Program-made: the position numbers and the translations under genes
The notes under the pieces: model-generated
The model's database searches: none
Told to the model about the DNA's origin: nothing
What the model saw: the letters and a program-made list of their open reading frames with translations, nothing else
Assembly: GCF_000150955.2 (NCBI RefSeq)
Contig: NC_011681.1
Location: 295,501-359,500 of the forward strand
DNA from: Phaeodactylum tricornutum CCAP 1055/1
Lineage: Eukaryota > Bacillariophyta > Bacillariophyceae > Surirellales > Neidiaceae
DNA: 64,000 nucleotides
Reading direction: 5' to 3'
Shown: positions 21,494 through 30,579 of the stretch, piece after piece
Layout of the letters: each line of letters begins with the position of its first letter
How positions within the stretch are numbered: position 1 is the first letter of the stretch

Positions 21494-21949
21494 ATGACAG
21501 CCTTCAGTCTCATCGTTTCCATAACTGCGATTTCCTGTCTAATTTTGAATACAGTTGCGGTATCCAACCACCGTAGTTTGGCCTTTGCGGTGCCAGAACA
21601 CCACGACGAAAGCGCCGGTAAAGGAAAACATATTGCTGCTTGGACTGCCACTGCCACTCTCGCCCTCTCGTTGACCAGGATACCGCTTGCGATGGCAGAA
21701 GATAGCACCAATTTCCAACAGGGCGCTAGACTTTTTGAATCGAATTGTGCTTTATGTCACATGAACGGTGCGAAAACTCTAAAGAGCGCCGCGGAGCAAA
21801 AGTTTGACAATCTCAACCCAGCCACCCTGCTGACATACTTGGAGAACGAGCAACCACACAAAATTATGCCGTTTCACTCTACTTTTTCTGACAAGGACTA
21901 TCAGGAAGTGACTTCGCATGTACTCGACCAGCCCATCGACCAAAACTAA
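21494..21949 (+). CDS. Cytochrome c6-like protein, thylakoid lumen (copy 1)
   Basis: 151 residues. A signal peptide ends near SLAFA|VP, followed by a second hydrophobic lumen-transfer signal (WTATATLALSLTRIPLAMA). The mature part of about 83 residues has the haem-attachment motif CALCH, a likely axial methionine in KIMPFHSTFSD, and the c6-type end VTSHVLDQ. Cytochrome c6 carries electrons from the b6f complex to photosystem I. The usual NNV residues after the CxxCH motif of canonical PetJ are absent (MNGAKTLKS), so it may be a c6-related paralogue rather than the main carrier. Confidence 0.82.
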   Translation: MTAFSLIVSITAISCLILNTVAVSNHRSLAFAVPEHHDESAGKGKHIAAWTATATLALSLTRIPLAMAEDSTNFQQGARLFESNCALCHMNGAKTLKSAAEQKFDNLNPATLLTYLENEQPHKIMPFHSTFSDKDYQEVTSHVLDQPIDQN

Positions 21950-22493
21950 TCATACACACACAAAAGTTGACCCCTTTGTCATCTTGGTCGGTCTAGAACC
22001 TCTGATACTGGCGAGACATAGGAATTTCCTTCAATTTGCGCTGGTGTAGCACGATAAATTCATTTACGTTTACGATTCATTAGTTCTTTTCAACTATTAA
22101 TGCTAAAAGGGAGCGAAGCGTGAGAGCCGATCTTATCGGTTGTGCACTATCGACTTCTGTCCCTGGCCGTCGATCGGGAAACAAGGGAGTGTTCTCATGT
22201 CAGTCGTGACCGTTCTCCACAGATTTTCCGATGGTTCGGATTCTGCTTGCGAGCATAAAATGTAGATTTCTCGACGGCGTTGATTATGGCGCAGAATCTT
22301 GCTCCAATGCGAATCCAGGGTTCTACACGACTCGTCCTTTTTCAGTCAACTGCCTCTGGCACCATGCAGTCAGAAATCCAAATCTTCATAATGTTTTGTA
22401 GATGACACAAATATTTTTTCGACACATACGGTTCATCACATTTTGTATTTCGCTTGTTTGCTTTCCCTTTCTTCCCATTCCTCTTATCTACAT
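21950..22493. other. Spacer between tandem cytochrome c6-like genes
   Basis: About 545 bp that presumably holds the 3' UTR of copy 1 and the promoter of copy 2. Only short shadow frames are present. Confidence 0.45.
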
Positions 22494-22501
22494 TGACGTC
22501 A
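22494..22501. promoter_or_regulatory. Perfect CRE palindrome TGACGTCA
   Basis: TGACGTCA abuts the ATG of the second cytochrome c6-like gene, inside the wider palindrome TTGACGTCAA. CRE-like TGACGT elements mediate CO2/cAMP responses of a carbonic anhydrase gene in P. tricornutum. Function at this site is inferred. Confidence 0.4.
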
Positions 22502-22966
22502 ATGATGCGGGCTAGCAACCTTGGGTTCCTTGTTTTGAGCTCTTGTCTTTTGTCGTATTTTGCCACGGGATTCTCGTTGCGTGCATCGAGCCCATACAGA
22601 GAACGAGTTTCTACATTGTATGTCATCAAACCTGGTGGGTGGCTTGCGGGGGTGGCTGCTATATCTATCACTTTAGCATCTCCAATTTCAGCCACGGCTG
22701 CTGCCGATGTTGGGAATGGATCCGAACTCTTTAAGGCGAACTGTGCAGGGTGTCACGCAGGAGGTGCGAATTTTCTTGCTGAAAAGAAAACTTTGACGAA
22801 AGAAGCCCTGGAAAATTTTCAGTCTTTGGACCAACAAAAGCTTCAAGATTTTGTGCAGAATAAGATGCCTCACAAATTTCTACCTTTCAAGAGTCAGTTC
22901 TCCGACTCTGACTATAGCGATGTCACGTCCTACGTACTCGACCAGGCCATTGGACATAAGTGGTAG
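22502..22966 (+). CDS. Cytochrome c6-like protein, thylakoid lumen (copy 2, axial Met replaced)
   Basis: 154 residues from ATG 22502; an upstream in-frame start would add 16 residues before the signal peptide. The signal peptide (LGFLVLSSCLLSYF) ends ATG|FSLRA, then a lumen-transfer signal ends ATAAA. The haem motif is CAGCH, followed by the c6-like AGGANFL. The closing region (MPHKFLPFKSQFSD, VTSYVLDQAIG) aligns well with copy 1, but Leu stands where copy 1 has the axial Met of IMPF. A Met six residues earlier (KMPH) might substitute. Tandem duplication with copy 1 is evident from order, strand and shared presequence architecture. Confidence 0.8.
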   Translation: MMRASNLGFLVLSSCLLSYFATGFSLRASSPYRERVSTLYVIKPGGWLAGVAAISITLASPISATAAADVGNGSELFKANCAGCHAGGANFLAEKKTLTKEALENFQSLDQQKLQDFVQNKMPHKFLPFKSQFSDSDYSDVTSYVLDQAIGHKW

Positions 22967-23182
22967 AGGATACGGGATTTCTGAGATAGTTATATAGTAA
23001 TTGCTAGCTAGCTAAAGAAAGCAAATCGTGATTTTCTTTGAGTAGAATGCGCACACAAAATCTCGGTTCTGGCGGAACATTGAAGGAAATCAAATTTCCA
23101 GTAAACAGCATTGTTTCGATCACCCACTTGTCACTGATCTTTCAATCTGAACTGCCCCGAACGCGGAAGCGCGTTTTGCATC

Positions 23183-23899
23183 TCAAACAATATCGGGAGC
23201 GTTCATCTCTAAGCCGGTCGTTGTGCAGCAGTATCCGGGAAATTCCTTGTCGTCATGCGTGTGTCGTGTCATTTGGATAATGGAACAACACCCGCAAAAG
23301 AACATACAACATACGTCTTCTAGCGCTTCCGGACAGATTTTCGAAGAAATACGGTAGTGATTTCTCATGTGGCGCCGGAGATTGGCTCCCGTCCAAAGTA
23401 ATAAAATAATGCTATACAGCATAATCAGAACCATTCCCACAGCTGGCAACAAATTCCCAACAATCAGAGCAAAAACGAAAGAGAGAACCAGTTTGTTGTA
23501 GGAAAGACTCGTCTCTTCCGAACAGTCTTTTTTGCCTTGCCAGTTTAGGCGAAGCCGGGACACCAGTTGGGCTATTAATACTGGGGCGCAGCAGATTGCC
23601 ATCCAAAACGTAGCTTGAGTCAAGACGTCAAAACAAGCGCATAGAGGGTGCCTCCACCGCCCGAATGGAGCCCCGAGATCATCAGACTCAACAACTTCTT
23701 CGCTACTAGAGGGCTGGATTGCGATTGTTACGTCATCATTCGTTTGGCGATCTGGATAAGGTATTTCAAATTCTTCGTCTTTCTCAACTCCACCTACTGG
23801 AACCTTCACGGTCAGAGGCCGGCCCTCCACCATTACATCGAACGTAAACCCCTCTTCCAATGACGCGGGCGCGACAACGAGAATGGTTTTGTGATTCAT
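23183..23899 (-). CDS. PLAC8-family cysteine-rich membrane protein
   Basis: 238 residues from ATG 23899 (a TTG three codons earlier is unlikely). After an N-terminal beta-like region (VMVEGRPLTVKVPVGGVEKD) there are two hydrophobic segments (TFWMAICCAPVLIAQLV; LVLSFVFALIVGNLLPAVG plus a third) and the C-terminal motif CMFFCGCCSIIQMTRH that marks PLAC8/Cys-rich proteins. Family members influence cell size, metal transport or calcium entry in other eukaryotes. The role here is not predictable. It is convergent with cytochrome c6-like copy 2, 216 bp apart. Confidence 0.8.
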   Translation of the reverse strand: MNHKTILVVAPASLEEGFTFDVMVEGRPLTVKVPVGGVEKDEEFEIPYPDRQTNDDVTIAIQPSSSEEVVESDDLGAPFGRWRHPLCACFDVLTQATFWMAICCAPVLIAQLVSRLRLNWQGKKDCSEETSLSYNKLVLSFVFALIVGNLLPAVGMVLIMLYSIILLLWTGANLRRHMRNHYRISSKICPEALEDVCCMFFCGCCSIIQMTRHTHDDKEFPGYCCTTTGLEMNAPDIV

Positions 23900-24214
23900 T
23901 TTTTTCAATTGTGAGGTATGAATGAATATGCCGTTCTCCCCGCTCGTGTCGCATCGTCCATCAATGAAAATGAGGTGCTAGGTTTTGGTGGATATTTCTC
24001 GTTTTCTGATTTGAATATTTGATCCTGATTTGCTTTGTCGTTGAAGAGATTTGTTTTTGAATTATTTGTATAGGTAATAGACATGTCGGGGACACCATGC
24101 TACATGGTGGAAGGAGGCAATGCTTATGCCGTACAATAAGCAAACAGATCGGCGATCAAAATTGACGCCAATATTTTATCACTAGCTAGAGTAGTTGTCT
24201 ATTCTACCGGCCAT

Positions 24215-24232
24215 TGTCCTCAGCTGAGGACA
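24215..24232. repeat. Perfect 18-nt palindrome, left copy
   Basis: TGTCCTCAGCTGAGGACA reads the same on both strands. A 17/18 match sits at 25116..25133, and both are followed by GAATT after zero or one extra base. Confidence 0.6.
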
Positions 24233-25115
24233 TGAATTGACAAAAAATGGGCCAAATCCTTTAGACGTGGTACAAAACTATACAGATAAAAGGGATTTAG
24301 CTATGATGGTTTAGAAGCACATTTTACCACATAAACTAGAAGTTACATGCATCAAACTTGTACTCCAAACGCTTTAACTGCCATGCAAGGCAGCCCAGGT
24401 GTTGGGCAAAGCCACATCTCCGAGCGCAATCACTCTGATTTTCAACACGATAAGGGCAGGCTATTAAATAACCTCGAATTCTAAGTATAGGATCCTTCCC
24501 CGGTATTTCTAACAATGCACCAAGCCTGAGACATCAATCACAATCAAGTATTGGGAATGGGATGGTCATTTCATTGACATCTGAACAAGCCATTTGGGTT
24601 GCTAAAAAATATCGATAATTTCTCTGTTCACTGTCATTTCTGTCACTATTTGGTATTTGTCGTGAAATGACCGTCAGTCATGTGTCCGTACTTCGGACTG
24701 ATAAAGGAACAAACGGACGAACGTCTAACTGACGTTGGGTGGAAAATATATGTATTCATGTGATGAGAATTATCTGTTTAGGAAAGCAAGACTATGTGCG
24801 ATGAAGCAAGCGAAGTTCAAATATGATTAATTGGAACAAGAGCAAATGTTGGCGAGAATGAGCGGTTGAAATGAGCGAAGTCAATCGTGTGAAAAACACA
24901 TTAGAAAATAGGTTTAAACCCCACAATAAGAACAAGAGTTTGGAAGGAAGTTGACTAACTGTTATCCTACGTAGAGTGAGCAGAGAGGGTCGAGATTTCA
25001 ACAGGTATTCAAGCTTGCTACTTTACCCCAAGTGGTTTTAGAGCATGCTGAAGACAATGGTATCATTATTTTAATTGGATATAAATAATTTGTTTGTTAT
25101 AAAAGGTCTGGAAAC

Positions 25116-25133
25116 TGACCTCAGCTGAGGACA
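25116..25133. repeat. Near-perfect 18-nt palindrome, right copy
   Basis: TGACCTCAGCTGAGGACA differs from the left copy (24215..24232) at one base. The pair could mark the ends of a small element of about 0.9 kb. Confidence 0.55.
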
Positions 25134-25283
25134 GAATTAGAATAGAAACTCTAGAAGTATGGTAGGAAGGACTCACCAGTGCGCAATATCGTTCTCTGTC
25201 AGCTTTCAAAATAATAATTTGAAAGTAGACACCAGCTTATTTACAGTTGGTCAGTTTGCTACCTCTCAGTCTACCTGATTGAG

Positions 25284-26336
25284 CTAGCTCGGCTGACGGC
25301 GCTGGTTCTGTTTCAGGACGGCCATTACCTTCTTTGCCATTTTCAGATACCTCTTCCGCATTTCTTCGGCAGCAATACGATAAGGGTTACTGGGATCACT
25401 GTTGTATTTCAAGGCGTTTTTCAGCATAAGTTCCACGTCCGAAAAGAAGCCTCCAAGATTTTCGTATGTCAGACTGTCTACCTTTTGTTGAATGTACGAC
25501 AGATTCATTGGTGTCTCAATAACATCGAAATAGTCAGGAGCGCCAACCGAAGCACAGTTTTCTCGATCGATAACAATTCGAAAAGGATTGATACCTCCCA
25601 AATGAGGGAAATCCATATCCCAAAGCTTTTTGAAGATAGGGTAGTAGATTCTCCGTAGTGCTTGTTGAGGAGTCTCAACAGTATTTCGACGTTGCTCGAT
25701 CTCTTCTTCTCTTTGACGACGATCGTCATCCTCTCGCTTGCGACGTGTTTCTTCTTGCGCGCGCGCTTGCTCGCGCTTTTGTTCCAGCTCAGCTTGCTGT
25801 CGAGCTGCTTCTATTTGCTCGGCAGCAGTAGTGGGAACAGGGGTGAATGCTCTCGGAGGGACTTTCTCGCGATTCTGCAAGCCCATAGCAATTCCTTCCA
25901 TGTGCCGTCGACGACTCATTTCATCCATACCATTTCGTCGAGGCAACGAGGACAGAGTGGCTTCCAAAAGCGCCTGTTGCTCATGATCTTTGGCCTCTCG
26001 AAGAGTCAACGCAGCACGCATTTTATCCTCTTCCAATGGCTGACGCTGAGAAATTCGATCATAGAGGTCCTTACCTCGATTTTGTTCGATATAATTTTCG
26101 ACGCGTTCTCGGAGGCGGGTTCCAACGCGTTTGTAGATGCGTCCTTTAGGGAGAACCGGGCGGCGTGGTGTCACAACGCCATTCATCAATAGTCTCTTAT
26201 AAGTTGGATCTAACGGTTCACGTTTCCGTAATTTGAGCATGACGGACCGAAGTTCGGCCCGTAAATCTTCTTCATTCGATGTGACTTTCGTAACGGGAGC
26301 AGCAACACCTGCAGGGTTTGACGAAGGCGTCGACAT
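25284..26336 (-). CDS. Single-bromodomain protein with charged coiled-coil
   Basis: 350 residues from ATG 26336. Residues about 170-230 are a highly charged Glu/Arg coiled-coil (EEIEQRR and similar). The last 125 residues are a bromodomain: ALRRIYYPIFKKLWDM, then the ZA-loop end APDYFDVIETPMNLSYIQQK and the acetyl-lysine asparagine in NALKYNSDPSNPYR. Bromodomains read acetylated histones, so a chromatin role is likely. The arrangement (coiled coil then one bromodomain, no ET or kinase domain) does not let me name an orthologue. Confidence 0.85.
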   Translation of the reverse strand: MSTPSSNPAGVAAPVTKVTSNEEDLRAELRSVMLKLRKREPLDPTYKRLLMNGVVTPRRPVLPKGRIYKRVGTRLRERVENYIEQNRGKDLYDRISQRQPLEEDKMRAALTLREAKDHEQQALLEATLSSLPRRNGMDEMSRRRHMEGIAMGLQNREKVPPRAFTPVPTTAAEQIEAARQQAELEQKREQARAQEETRRKREDDDRRQREEEIEQRRNTVETPQQALRRIYYPIFKKLWDMDFPHLGGINPFRIVIDRENCASVGAPDYFDVIETPMNLSYIQQKVDSLTYENLGGFFSDVELMLKNALKYNSDPSNPYRIAAEEMRKRYLKMAKKVMAVLKQNQRRQPS

Positions 26337-27284
26337 ATTCACAGAATCACAAGCAAAGGGGCTTTACAGTTTACGCAAAATATGATACCAACTACCGTCA
26401 CTATTGACTTTTACAGTTAATGTAAGCCAATCTCTCTGCTTTAGAAGTTGAGTAGTATCAAATACCTGTCTAACTCCAGGTAGCAGCAGAATACTTGTGA
26501 TGAAATGACCGGTCGTCATGTGTCCGTATGTCAAAATTAAAGTGCCGTAGAATTACACCACGGAGCGCCCTCACCGAATCGCGTCGTTTGACCTCGTCAC
26601 ATTTAAGGTATATTTATAGCTAGCATACTCATTATATCTTGACATCCGTAATGCTGGAGTCGAATCAAAAATGGATTGAAAGGATGACCGTCGTACTCTG
26701 ACGTGGAGAAGAAACTTACAGAAAGTTACAACTAATATAGGTCGTAGGAAGAAAAGATTCGTAATTATGTCATAGACCATTTTGACAAGGATACGATCCA
26801 GAGCTAGCAACGAAGGAATCAGGAGCCACATTTTACAGTTTCTTTCAGAGATTTCGTTCTCGTCGCTAGAGTACAATGTATTGAAATCAAGCAATTATAC
26901 TTTACAAAGTAAAGCAACGTTTTTGATCATCGATAAACTGAGGTAGCGTCATACTCTATACACTGGCTCTCATCGCCGCAAACAGCTCAATTAAAATTTA
27001 TTCCGCAAGGAATACAGTCTGGGTACCCGCTTCCAGTGCCAGCACTGTGCGCTTGTGTGGAATGTAAAAGCCGTACCGTATCAGCAAATGAAGCTTGCTC
27101 AAGGAAAGCCGGAAAAGGTAGTTGAGAGCAAACCAAATCAAAACAGGTTGACGATTTCCGTGGCTACGAGGCGGAGCTGACGAAACATTCCTTCAGTGCA
27201 GATTACAGATGCTTTCTCCAAGATCTGCTACGACTTTTGAAGTCAACTTTACTTTCTACACATCCGCCACTCTTGTATTTGAAA
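26337..27284. other. Intergenic region containing a solo LTR
   Basis: 948 bp. It holds the solo LTR at 26529..26644, the motif TTTACAGTTA at 26410..26419 and two one-base variants (26363, 26832). The remainder (26650-27284) shows only shadow frames. Confidence 0.5.
26529..26644 (-). mobile_element. Solo terminal repeat related to the element at 14660
   Basis: A 116-bp sequence on the minus strand is clearly related to the 111-bp terminal repeats at 14660 and 15006, but diverged. It is bounded by TGTCAA/TTGACA ends and flanked on both sides by TCCGTA (26523..26528 and 26645..26650). A single repeat with an intact target duplication is the usual product of LTR-LTR recombination. It is older than the copy at 14660. 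Confidence 0.7.
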
Positions 27285-28586
27285 CTACAACTCATCGCAT
27301 GGCTGGCCGTGAGGACTCTCTCCATTGTCATGATACATGAGATGCGCTAGTCTTGACTCGTCCTCCCCGCAAGCCGAAAGCATGGAAAGCCAGAGATCGG
27401 CTTTCGGACGCGAAGATTTTCCGTCTTCGCAAGGTAAGTGATCACAGATTCCGGAGTATGCGATATCTGGTGGTCCTCGACAAGGCAACCAACAACCACG
27501 TTCGATTTCGCCTTCCAACTGCCCCGCGGCCCAGCTACTAGCGCCGACGAAGAATGATACGTCTTCACGATTAAGAGCACCAGACAAGACCGAATTGGCA
27601 GCCTTTAAGACGTCCCCTTTGTACATTATAGCTCTGTCCGAGTGTAAAGCTGTACTTTCGTCTTCCGTCAATGTGACCATGGGTAAGACGGTTCCACCTA
27701 TCTGAAGATTAGCATGCCTTTCCGGAGATGATGCATGGAGCATTTGCAAAGACATATGTACTGGACCACCCTCCCGTACCGAAGATCCACTAAAGGCTTG
27801 CATGATGTCATCGGGAAGTGGTTTTAGAACTTCCTCCAGAGACAAAGTCTTTCCAGATGATGACGATGTAGCGAGACGATTGACAATCAATCCATAAGTT
27901 CCATAGTTTGATGTCGGGACCTCGTCCCGGTTTTCGTTCTCCCCTGTGTGGTCCAGAATGCAAATAACGCTTCTTCGAAAGTATCCAGAAAGATTAGGAT
28001 GGGCGATCAAAAATGATCCAGGTCTCAAGTAGCTGGATGGTGGTCGCAACGAGAGTGGCTTCACGAACCTTGCCGGTTGTCGGGGATGGGGAGTGGGGGC
28101 TTTTTGCTCCAGTATATCCGCCCACGCCAGTTTCTTGTTCAGCTCTCGAAGCGCTAGAAAGGAAGTTTCTTTCCGCGTGATTATATCAAAGTGCGAAGAG
28201 ACACAGCCAGCTGATTCTTTAAACTCTCGTCGAATAATATTTGTAAAGTGACTGGCGTCTCCTATATGGCTCGGGAACTGCATTTGTCGGATGCCCAACT
28301 CACCGTTTTCCGAAATGACTTCTCTGAGCAGACGACGAAAAAGAACGTGATGCGCCTCGTTTTCCTCATTCATCGGCTCGCTAGCTTCATCCGCATCCGT
28401 CGGCGTTCGATACCGAAGAAAGTCTTCCCAACTTTCATCCTCGAAGCCAGCACGATGTAGCAAGCAGGAAAAGACTTTCGCGTTCGGAGAAGGGAAACAA
28501 AAAGGCTTGGCAGATTTTAGCAACGACCTGTATAATCTTCGGAAAAGCAAAGATGTTTGCGGTGCGTTTGATGGCAAGGCTGCCAT
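27285..28586 (-). CDS. YqgE/AlgH (UPF0301, DUF179) family protein with N-terminal extension
   Basis: 433 residues from ATG 28586; the frame stays open 53 codons further upstream but that part is probably 5' UTR. The C-terminal half is the AlgH fold: RPGSFLIAHPNLSGYFRRSV, YGLIVNRLA, VREGGPVHMSLQMLH, VSFFVGASSWAAGQLEGEI and WLPC. The N-terminal 200 residues are helical and not recognised. The start (NAPQTSLLFRRLYRSLLKSAK) is basic and amphipathic, compatible with mitochondrial or plastid import. In bacteria the family's biochemical function remains unclear. It is divergent from the KFGD-repeat gene. Confidence 0.85.
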   Translation of the reverse strand: MAALPSNAPQTSLLFRRLYRSLLKSAKPFCFPSPNAKVFSCLLHRAGFEDESWEDFLRYRTPTDADEASEPMNEENEAHHVLFRRLLREVISENGELGIRQMQFPSHIGDASHFTNIIRREFKESAGCVSSHFDIITRKETSFLALRELNKKLAWADILEQKAPTPHPRQPARFVKPLSLRPPSSYLRPGSFLIAHPNLSGYFRRSVICILDHTGENENRDEVPTSNYGTYGLIVNRLATSSSSGKTLSLEEVLKPLPDDIMQAFSGSSVREGGPVHMSLQMLHASSPERHANLQIGGTVLPMVTLTEDESTALHSDRAIMYKGDVLKAANSVLSGALNREDVSFFVGASSWAAGQLEGEIERGCWLPCRGPPDIAYSGICDHLPCEDGKSSRPKADLWLSMLSACGEDESRLAHLMYHDNGESPHGQPCDEL

Positions 28587-28955
28587 GGTCAAGATGGGAA
28601 TATCTGATTGTCCAATTGCACTGTGTTCCAAATCGTACTCTGCCAGCGATTGCTGTTGGAGTACTCCTCCAAAACAGAAAATTTGCTTCTCACAGTCAAA
28701 ACGATGAAATGGAATAGAATACGGAATGTGATATCCAAAGAACATATTCCCAGAGAAGAAAGAAAATCCATCACTGACGTCACAGAATTGACACGTAATA
28801 CATAGTCACACACCATGACCATAGCACTTACGTCAATTTCGTTTCGTGTTTTCGTTTTTTGAGAAAAAGCATAGCAACACCGATGTGGTTCTGAGATAAA
28901 CGTTTCGATCTGTAGAGAAGATCTGGCTTTTTCTACCTGAACTCGGAACATATCT
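28587..28955. promoter_or_regulatory. Divergent promoter with CRE-like sites
   Basis: This 369-bp region separates two divergent start codons. It contains the palindromic CRE at 28775..28782 and a half-site TTACGTCAA near 28829. Confidence 0.4.
28775..28782. promoter_or_regulatory. Perfect CRE palindrome TGACGTCA
   Basis: TGACGTCA lies midway between the YqgE-like and KFGD-repeat start codons. With the nearby ACGTCA half-site it resembles the paired CO2/cAMP-responsive elements described for diatom carbonic anhydrase promoters. Confidence 0.4.
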
Positions 28956-29828
28956 ATGGTGAAGAGTTGTGATCTTATCCTAATCGTCGTTTCGGGAGTA
29001 CTAGTTACAGTCGCAAATGGCTTTTTGGGCACCCCTTTCGCGGGACGCGGATTGGTAACTACAGCGGCAACATCGACACTCTTATCCGAAAACAAGCAAG
29101 GCTACAAGTTTGGAGATATAACGCGATCCTTAACTAAGCGATCAACAAATCGAATAAAAAGCTTGACCGGGAAGGATAAGTATGAATTCGGTGATCTATC
29201 TCGATGGCTTGACCAGCAAGCTAAAGAGACGGTGACTACTATGACGGGCCAGGACACGTACGAAATCGGCGACTTGACTCGCATGGCTGATCAATTGGCA
29301 AAAGACAAGATATCCAATTACACTGGGAAAGCGGGCTACAAATTTGGTGATTTATCGAAAGAGATTCTGCGACGTACTTGGGAGGGCGAGTATCTTTTGG
29401 AAGACGTTTGGTTGGCGCTCAAACTGTTGATTTCGTATGGTTTGGGTATTACCTCGCTGACTCGATTGATGCCTATCAAGGTACTTTTGGAACTTATCAA
29501 TGTAGGGTTGGCACAACAAGCAACAGGAAGGGCAATGGAAGTATTGGCAGGGACATTGGATGAACGCATGAAAGCTGCGCTGACTGGAAATTCCAAATAT
29601 CAACTTGGCGACATTACAAAAGATAAACTCACTAGAGCGCTCCAAGAATTCACCGGCAAAGAAAGCTACAAGTTTGGAGATATTGGTCAAAAGATCTCCA
29701 GCCTAGCCACTTATTCCGGAGAGCAGACAAACACTAAAGAAATCCATATCTTGGATGACAAAACTATGGCAGCTGAGCTTCGTAGTTGGGATGCAAAATT
29801 CCAAAAAGATGCTATGGACAAAACTTGA
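28956..29828 (+). CDS. Plastid-targeted protein with KFGD repeats
   Basis: 290 residues. The signal peptide (LILIVVSGVLVTVA) ends near ANG|FLG, the plastid pattern. The mature protein carries six copies of a unit of about 26 residues, Y-[KEQ]-[FIL]-GD-[LI]-[ST]-[RK] followed by a helix and TGK or TGN: YKFGDITR, YEFGDLSR, YEIGDLTR, YKFGDLSK, YQLGDITK and YKFGDIGQ. A hydrophobic stretch (LALKLLISYGLGITSL) interrupts the array after unit 4 and could be one membrane helix. I know of no assigned function for this repeat. Six repeats with a membrane segment suggest a structural or scaffold role. Confidence 0.75.
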   Translation: MVKSCDLILIVVSGVLVTVANGFLGTPFAGRGLVTTAATSTLLSENKQGYKFGDITRSLTKRSTNRIKSLTGKDKYEFGDLSRWLDQQAKETVTTMTGQDTYEIGDLTRMADQLAKDKISNYTGKAGYKFGDLSKEILRRTWEGEYLLEDVWLALKLLISYGLGITSLTRLMPIKVLLELINVGLAQQATGRAMEVLAGTLDERMKAALTGNSKYQLGDITKDKLTRALQEFTGKESYKFGDIGQKISSLATYSGEQTNTKEIHILDDKTMAAELRSWDAKFQKDAMDKT

Positions 29829-30579
29829 AATTGGTAGCGTACAACCGCATTACTAAGCAAGTGGATCAACTGTAAACTAGTTGTGTTTTGTTGCATACCT
29901 CTTCTTCGGCCGGTGATAAAGTGACCGTAGTATTGGAGAAGTACCCCTAATTAGGTTTCTGTAAATCAATACGTACGACGTACAGATTCTTCGTCACCGC
30001 TGGCTCGCCATCTTTGTCTCCTCCCTGCGGACAAACCCGTGTCCCTGCTGGATACAACGCATAGACCTGCGACCCGTGCGTCCCACGCTCACTGCATGCA
30101 TGCCGGTGCGGTGGACCGACACAACCATTCCCTCCCAGACCACACCCGACCGGATCTGTGCTTTGCGCCGACCCAGCTCACCTCTTCTCTATTGTGAAGA
30201 CGATTTTGCGGATTCCGGAAGAGCCTCTGTAATTGGGACTTCAATCGCAAAAATTGAACCTCTTGCGACGCAACATATCGGCCTACAGTTTGTTGGGAGG
30301 CGGACAGTTCCGGCAAACGCCTTGGACCATTTCTCGGTTTCGTAAAGTCTCTGTAAAAATTGGGATCTGACAGCATTCACAAAAACGCTGATAGGGGGGT
30401 AGCAAATTCAAAAGCTGGCAGGATATGGAATAGGGGGAAACGTTAAAGCAGCCACTCGTCAAGGAATATTGAGTTGCGCCTTGGTTGCTATATTTTAAAC
30501 TTGCCGAACAAAACTCATCAAAAGAAAAAATCTTCTCTTCGCCTGCATTCAATCACAACAAAGAAAACATAGAAGCGAC
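29829..30579. other. Intergenic spacer
   Basis: 751 bp between two plus-strand genes. CAACTGTAAA lies 39 bp after the KFGD gene stop, at 29867..29876. No coding frame is convincing. Confidence 0.45.

Larger units (their letters stand above)
23900..25283. other. Repeat-bearing non-coding region
   Basis: 1.38 kb, AT-rich, with no convincing frame. It holds two near-identical palindromes about 900 bp apart (24215..24232 and 25116..25133), a 28-bp sequence (24663..24690) repeated next to the solo LTR at 26501..26528, and a TTTACAGTTG motif at 25240 downstream of the bromodomain gene. It may be remains of a non-coding mobile element. Confidence 0.5.
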
